A program made the position numbers and the translations under genes. From Candidatus Hydrogenedentota bacterium (GTDB lineage Bacteria > Hydrogenedentota > Hydrogenedentia > Hydrogenedentiales > GCA-2746185): DNA of 10,945 bases. Every line of letters starts with the position of its first letter. Position 1 is the first letter of the stretch. Shown one piece after another: positions 7,515 to 10,945 of the stretch. The stretch lies in assembly GCA_012965445.1 (NCBI GenBank), contig DTSJ01000238.1, positions 1 to 10,945 of the forward strand. The letters run 5' to 3'. The notes below the pieces were generated by a model. That model did not search any database. It saw only the letters and a program-made list of their open reading frames with translations, and had not been told where the DNA came from.

Positions 7515-8390
7515 ATGAAAGTAGCGGTCGTCGGCCCAGGAGCAATGGGGATACTGTATGCCTCACGCCTGCAACTTTCCGGAGTTTCCACAACATTGGT
7601 GGATTACAGGAGTGATCGTGTCAAGCGCCTGGCGAAATCAGGGCTGGCAATCGAAGTCGAGGGAGAGACGCTAAAAGCGAAGCCTTCGTTTACTACGACG
7701 ACACCAACGAACCAGGACTTGTTTATCATCTTGACGAAGGCTTATTCGACGGGCAATCTGAAACTGCCGAATAATGTTCCCGTATTGACACTGCAGAACG
7801 GATTGGGGAATGTAGAGACCTTGTGTAAATCCGTCGGGAGTTCCTCTGTGCTCGCGGGTACGACCACAGAGGCATCGACTCTCCTGGAGGAAGGCAAGAT
7901 TCGTCATGCGGCTTCGGGTACCACGGAGTTTGGAGCCTGGACATCGTGTGCACATGAACTCGCAGAAGAGGTATTGACGAAGGCCGGATTTAAGGTTGAG
8001 ATCACGATGTCGCCCGGGCAAATGATCTGGGAAAAGACGGTGATGAGTGCAGGTATTAATCCTCTGACTGCGATATTGGGTGTTCCAAACGGCAAACTGG
8101 TTGAATCGAAGGAGGCTCGTCAGCTTATGCGTGATCTGGTGGTGGAAGCCGCCAAGATAGCCTCTACCGAAGGATATCGCTTCGAGTACAGCCTGGTCGA
8201 AAAGTCGGAGCAGATATGCTCTGATTCGGCGACGAATATTTCATCGATGCTGCAGGACGTTCGGGCGGGGCGGCGCACGGAAATCGACGCGATCTGCGGC
8301 GAGATTCTGGCACGAGGCGTATCGGCTTCACTTTCGTGTCCGAGAACCCGAGTGATTTACCAGATTGTGAAGAGTATGGAACAAGCATAG
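7515..8390 (+). CDS. panE: 2-dehydropantoate 2-reductase (ketopantoate reductase)
   Basis: This NADPH-dependent enzyme reduces ketopantoate to pantoate (EC 1.1.1.169), a step of pantothenate and coenzyme A synthesis. The 291 residues match the family. The Rossmann nucleotide-binding motif is GPGAMG at 7-12, a slight variant of GxGxxG. Expected active-site positions are present: Lys75 in LTKAY, Asn95 in LQNGLGN, catalytic Lys174 in WEKTVMSAGINPLTA, Ser243-244 in NISSMLQD and Glu256 in RRTEID, which coincides with the catalytic Glu256 of the E. coli enzyme. The ATG at 7515 has CGGAG 5 bases upstream. It follows the SPOR gene after 22 bases and its stop overlaps the likely GTG of the acyltransferase gene. 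ApbA/PanE-family members sometimes act on other 2-oxo acids, so the substrate is inferred from good motif agreement. Confidence 0.92.
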   Translation: MKVAVVGPGAMGILYASRLQLSGVSTTLVDYRSDRVKRLAKSGLAIEVEGETLKAKPSFTTTTPTNQDLFIILTKAYSTGNLKLPNNVPVLTLQNGLGNVETLCKSVGSSSVLAGTTTEASTLLEEGKIRHAASGTTEFGAWTSCAHELAEEVLTKAGFKVEITMSPGQMIWEKTVMSAGINPLTAILGVPNGKLVESKEARQLMRDLVVEAAKIASTEGYRFEYSLVEKSEQICSDSATNISSMLQDVRAGRRTEIDAICGEILARGVSASLSCPRTRVIYQIVKSMEQA

Positions 8391-9109
8391 TGCCTGATCC
8401 GGATTCCACTGCTTCTTTTGTCGCGAATCTTCCATTCAAGAAGCGTCTTTTATTAAAAACACTTCCGATAGTGGCTTCTGGTCTGGTTCGATCTTTGTAT
8501 GCCACGAACCGGATCGTCGAAACAGGTAGGGAACATTGGACTGAGCTTGAGGAGAAGGGGCAGCCTTTTTTATTTTCGGTGTGGCACGAGACGGTCGCGG
8601 TTACGTTGCCGAGATTTGGCCTGAAGGGTGTCCATGCGTTGACGAGCTTGAGCTTTGATGGAGCAATCGCAGCAGCGTTGATCGAACGGTTCGGGGTTGA
8701 AACGCTGCGAGGTTCATCATCCAGAGGCGGACGCGCGGCATTGGCAGAAATGGTCAAGCGCGCGCCGAATATCAAGGTTATTGCTCTGACGATTGATGGA
8801 CCGCGCGGGCCGCGTCGGGTGGCAAAACCGGGGATGGCAGCACTGTCACAGCGCACGGGACTTCCTATACTGCCGATTGCGGGCGCGGCGACGAAATCGA
8901 TACGGCTGCGGAGCTGGGATCGGACGTGTATTCCGAAGCCCTTCGGGACCTACGTCTATGCGATTGGCGAGGCTGTCGCTCCGGCGGAATCCTCAGATCG
9001 CGATTGCATCGACGCGAAGTCGCTCGAGCTTCAGACAAGACTGAACGAGCTTCAGGAGAAAATCGAGTTAGAATACGGTATTGATCCGCAATTAGAGTCC
9101 AGCGGGTAG
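8390..9109 (+). CDS. DUF374 lysophospholipid acyltransferase family protein
   Basis: 239 residues from the chosen GTG. DUF374 proteins belong to the lysophospholipid/glycerolipid acyltransferase superfamily and are typically found next to lipid A or envelope genes. Signature blocks, numbered from GTG 8390, are: FSVWHE with His66; LTSLSFDG at 84-91; RGSSSRGG at 107-114; and the hallmark TIDGPRGP at 134-141. The Asp of the usual HxxxxD pair is absent at the expected spot, as I recall for DUF374, so the mechanism may differ in detail. The N-terminus carries a basic/hydrophobic segment suited to membrane association. The start is uncertain: GTG 8390 overlaps the panE stop (TAGTG) with GGAA about 8 bases upstream; GTG 8336 is in frame but would overlap panE by 55 bases without a Shine-Dalgarno. 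The 3' end overlaps rlmN. The acyl acceptor is unknown. Confidence 0.88.
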   Translation: MPDPDSTASFVANLPFKKRLLLKTLPIVASGLVRSLYATNRIVETGREHWTELEEKGQPFLFSVWHETVAVTLPRFGLKGVHALTSLSFDGAIAAALIERFGVETLRGSSSRGGRAALAEMVKRAPNIKVIALTIDGPRGPRRVAKPGMAALSQRTGLPILPIAGAATKSIRLRSWDRTCIPKPFGTYVYAIGEAVAPAESSDRDCIDAKSLELQTRLNELQEKIELEYGIDPQLESSG

Positions 9110-10147
9110 GGTGTGGCGGCGTAACTGACCGCATGCGGCATCGATGTCCTGTCCACGTTCCAGGCGCAGTGTCGCATTGACGCCCTGACTCTCCAGACGA
9201 TTCAGAAAAGCGCGACACACTCCCGTGTTTGGAGGTTCATAACCGAGTCCGGCGACGGGGTTGCAGGGAATGAGGTTTACGTGCGCCTTCATGTCGGCGA
9301 CTAGCGCGGTAAGTTCGTCGGCAGATTCGAGGGAATCATTCACGCCTTTCAGGAGGGTCCATTCGAAGGTAATTTGCCGCCCGGTCTTTTCGGTGTATCG
9401 ATCTATCGCGTCCATCAGACGTTCGAGATTGTATCTGCGGTTGAGTGGAACCAGCTCGCTTCTGAGTTTGTCATTCGCCGCGTGAAGGGACACGCTCAAA
9501 CGGACCTGCCAGTCTTCTTCGGTAAACTTATCGATTCCGCGAACTTCTCCTGCTGTGGATACAGTGATACGACGCGCGCCGATGTTGAGTCCCTCTTCGT
9601 GCATGAGCAGCCGAATACTGCGCACAACGGCATCATAATTCTGGAAGGGCTCCCCCATTCCCATGTAAACGATATTCGGTTTTCTGTCTTCGGAAATAAC
9701 TCCCGTCTCTTCCGAGAGAAAATACAGAACCTGCTCCACGATTTCGCCCGGACCAAGGCTGCGCGCATACCCGGAATCGCCCGTGGCGCAGAAGGTGCAT
9801 TGGACCGCGCAGCCGACTTGCGAGGAAACGCAGAGCGTGACGCGATCTTTTGCCGGAATGCACACCGCCTCGACCGTTTCGCCGTCTTCGAGTTTCAGGA
9901 GGGCTTTTCGGGTATCGGTATCCTCGGACTGAGAGACGCGGTAGGTTTCCAGGCGATTGACTCGGAATTTTCGCTTGATTTCAGCGCGCAGACCTTTCGA
10001 AAGGCTGGTCATTTCGTCGACATCGAACACTTTTTTCCGATGAATCCAGTGAAAGACTTGACGCCCCTGAAAAGGTTTGAGTCCGAGCGTTTCTGCGATC
10101 TCCTCAGGCAGCAGCTCGGTCAGGCAGGGTAATTCACTGACGCTCAT
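9092..10147 (-). CDS. rlmN: Dual-specificity 23S rRNA A2503 / tRNA A37 C2-methyltransferase RlmN
   Basis: This radical-SAM enzyme methylates C2 of A2503 in 23S rRNA and of A37 in some tRNAs. The 351 residues match the family. The cluster-binding CxxxCxxC motif is Cys113, Cys117 and Cys120 in GCAVQCTFCATG. The two RlmN-specific catalytic cysteines are present: Cys106 in TLCVSSQ (equivalent to E. coli Cys118) and Cys339 in DIDAACGQL (equivalent to Cys355, the methyl carrier). Other family blocks include NIVYMGMGEP (158-167), RRITVSTAG (192-200), RLSVSLHAAND and ERGQDIDAACG. The ATG at 10147 has AGAGGA about 10 bases upstream. It is preceded by the LolA-like gene with a 30-base gap, probably one transcript. 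It converges on the acyltransferase gene and overlaps it by 18 bases. RlmN rather than Cfr is indicated by the housekeeping context and overall motif match. Confidence 0.96.
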   Translation of the reverse strand: MSVSELPCLTELLPEEIAETLGLKPFQGRQVFHWIHRKKVFDVDEMTSLSKGLRAEIKRKFRVNRLETYRVSQSEDTDTRKALLKLEDGETVEAVCIPAKDRVTLCVSSQVGCAVQCTFCATGDSGYARSLGPGEIVEQVLYFLSEETGVISEDRKPNIVYMGMGEPFQNYDAVVRSIRLLMHEEGLNIGARRITVSTAGEVRGIDKFTEEDWQVRLSVSLHAANDKLRSELVPLNRRYNLERLMDAIDRYTEKTGRQITFEWTLLKGVNDSLESADELTALVADMKAHVNLIPCNPVAGLGYEPPNTGVCRAFLNRLESQGVNATLRLERGQDIDAACGQLRRHTLPAGL

Positions 10148-10177
10148 AGCGTGGATGTCCTCTTGATGGGTCTTGAT

Positions 10178-10945
10178 TTAGGGGTCGGGTGAATCGGCGG
10201 AGCGCCGTTGGAGGTTCAGTTCCCGCGCACGGGCAAGTATATCAAAGGTGGAGGGATCGATGTCGGTATTGAGACGAATATTACGCATGGTAAAGGTCAT
10301 GCGCGTGTCCTCGGTCGGGAAATAGGCGTCGACTTTTCCGGGAAATAGCGTTTCGCCCACCCGCGTAAAATTCTCCAGCGTGGTAGTCGCCAGAATTTCA
10401 CCATTGCTATCGAAACGGATGTCGCGCGTGATGACCCAGCGCGGCGCATCAGCGTCTAGCTGTTGCAGCTCCAATCGGCGATGAATTCGTCGCCTCTGGG
10501 TCATTTCGACGACGAGTATGCCGGTATCTTGGTCAAACGAGATGATCGTCATGCTGCGTTTTCTTACTTCCCCCCAGGTTTCAGGCAGAAACATCTCCCT
10601 GGCGATATCGGACGGCGAAACGGAAAACGGAATGTCCTCGAACTCCTGGCCCTCGATTTGGTAGAAACTCTGTTCTTTGTCGCCTGGAAACTCCATCAGG
10701 AACTGCTGCTCGAGAGATATCATCCTGAATACGATAATAGCACCACCGAGTTTGGTCCCCTGAACGTAGAGGCTGGCGGGACGCTGGAATTTCAGGTTTC
10801 CTCGAAACTTTCGTTTTCCGTCGAACTCTGGTGATTCGAGAATGAATATGCCTCTGCCCTGAAAACTATGAACGAGACGGTCATTGGAATCCAGATCCTG
10901 CAGAATCTGATCAATTTCGGGTATGGACTGCTCCGAGTCCGCGAA
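10178..10945 (-). CDS. LolA-like / outer-membrane lipoprotein-sorting-type protein, N-terminus off right edge
   Basis: The frame stays open through the right edge, giving at least 255 residues without the N-terminus; an internal ATG at 10723 would give only 181 residues and cut the domain, so it is unlikely to be the start. The visible part begins with a helix (IPEIDQILQDLDSNDRLVHS), followed by alternating beta strands: GRGIFILESPEF, then a basic FRGNLKFQRPASLYVQG strand pair, FLMEFPGDKEQSFY, IISFDQDTGILVVEM, and a late IRFDSNGEILATTTLENF. This order (an N-terminal helix, then an open barrel of strands with 'r..r g.l...rP..lr..' text) is typical of LolA/LolB/DUF4292-type periplasmic lipoprotein or lipid carriers. 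A signal or lipoprotein peptide is expected beyond the edge. It lies 30 bases upstream of rlmN on the same strand. The family assignment is by fold-like pattern and is moderate. Confidence 0.68.
   Translation of the reverse strand, partial: FADSEQSIPEIDQILQDLDSNDRLVHSFQGRGIFILESPEFDGKRKFRGNLKFQRPASLYVQGTKLGGAIIVFRMISLEQQFLMEFPGDKEQSFYQIEGQEFEDIPFSVSPSDIAREMFLPETWGEVRKRSMTIISFDQDTGILVVEMTQRRRIHRRLELQQLDADAPRWVITRDIRFDSNGEILATTTLENFTRVGETLFPGKVDAYFPTEDTRMTFTMRNIRLNTDIDPSTFDILARARELNLQRRSADSPDP

Noticed and set aside
8164..8856. Minus-strand open frame of 230 codons opposite panE and the acyltransferase gene
   Set aside because: It spans two well-supported genes on the other strand, with Arg/Ser/Pro-rich text and no domain.
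9374..10132. Long plus-strand open frame (252 codons) opposite rlmN
   Set aside because: It mirrors the highly conserved rlmN coding strand, has no Shine-Dalgarno and no recognisable domain; the minus strand has every RlmN motif.

Overview
The window looks like a chromosomal housekeeping segment from a diderm (two-membrane) bacterium of medium G+C content (roughly 50-55% by eye). The diderm call rests on three envelope genes: a giant AsmA-like protein, a DUF374-type lipid acyltransferase and a LolA-like protein. The recA promoter is sigma70-like and is followed by a LexA-box-like palindrome of the GAAC-N4-GTTC type rather than the E. coli type. Together with the BlaI/M56 pair, the DUF1460 protein and a zinc-ribbon family that I associate with Planctomycetes and similar lineages, this suggests a non-proteobacterial diderm (PVC group or a candidate phylum). 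The lineage is inference and not firm. Coding density is high and no non-coding stretch exceeds about 190 bases. I see no tRNA, rRNA, insertion sequence, CRISPR array or phage gene.

Region 1 (1-1764, minus strand): a BlaI/MecI-type repressor gene overlaps the start of a BlaR1-like M56 membrane sensor-protease gene that runs off the left edge. The sensor's reading frame is broken near base 210; one extra base would explain it. Upstream, in the same orientation, is an exported DUF1460 protein of the amidase/NlpC-P60-like fold. This side may be a cell-wall-related regulatory and enzyme group.

Region 2 (1765-1954): a 190-base divergent intergenic region. It holds a -10 box for the DUF1460 gene, a good recA promoter, the LexA-like palindrome, and an 11-base perfect inverted repeat that brackets the recA promoter.

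Region 3 (1955-9109, plus strand): six closely packed genes, probably one long transcription unit: recA; an AsmA-like envelope protein of about 1000 residues; a zinc-ribbon protein of unknown function; a type II membrane protein with a C-terminal SPOR domain; ketopantoate reductase (panE); and a DUF374 acyltransferase. Genes overlap or lie within 75 bases of each other. The unit links DNA repair to envelope building and coenzyme A synthesis, with recA as the promoter-proximal gene.

Region 4 (9092-10945, minus strand): rlmN converges on the acyltransferase gene with an 18-base tail-to-tail overlap. Thirty bases upstream of rlmN is a LolA-like outer-membrane lipoprotein-sorting-type gene that is open to the right edge.

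I did not find a clearly new biological system. The most noteworthy items are the disrupted sensor frame, the architecture of the recA control region, and the unnamed zinc-ribbon gene inside the recA/envelope operon.
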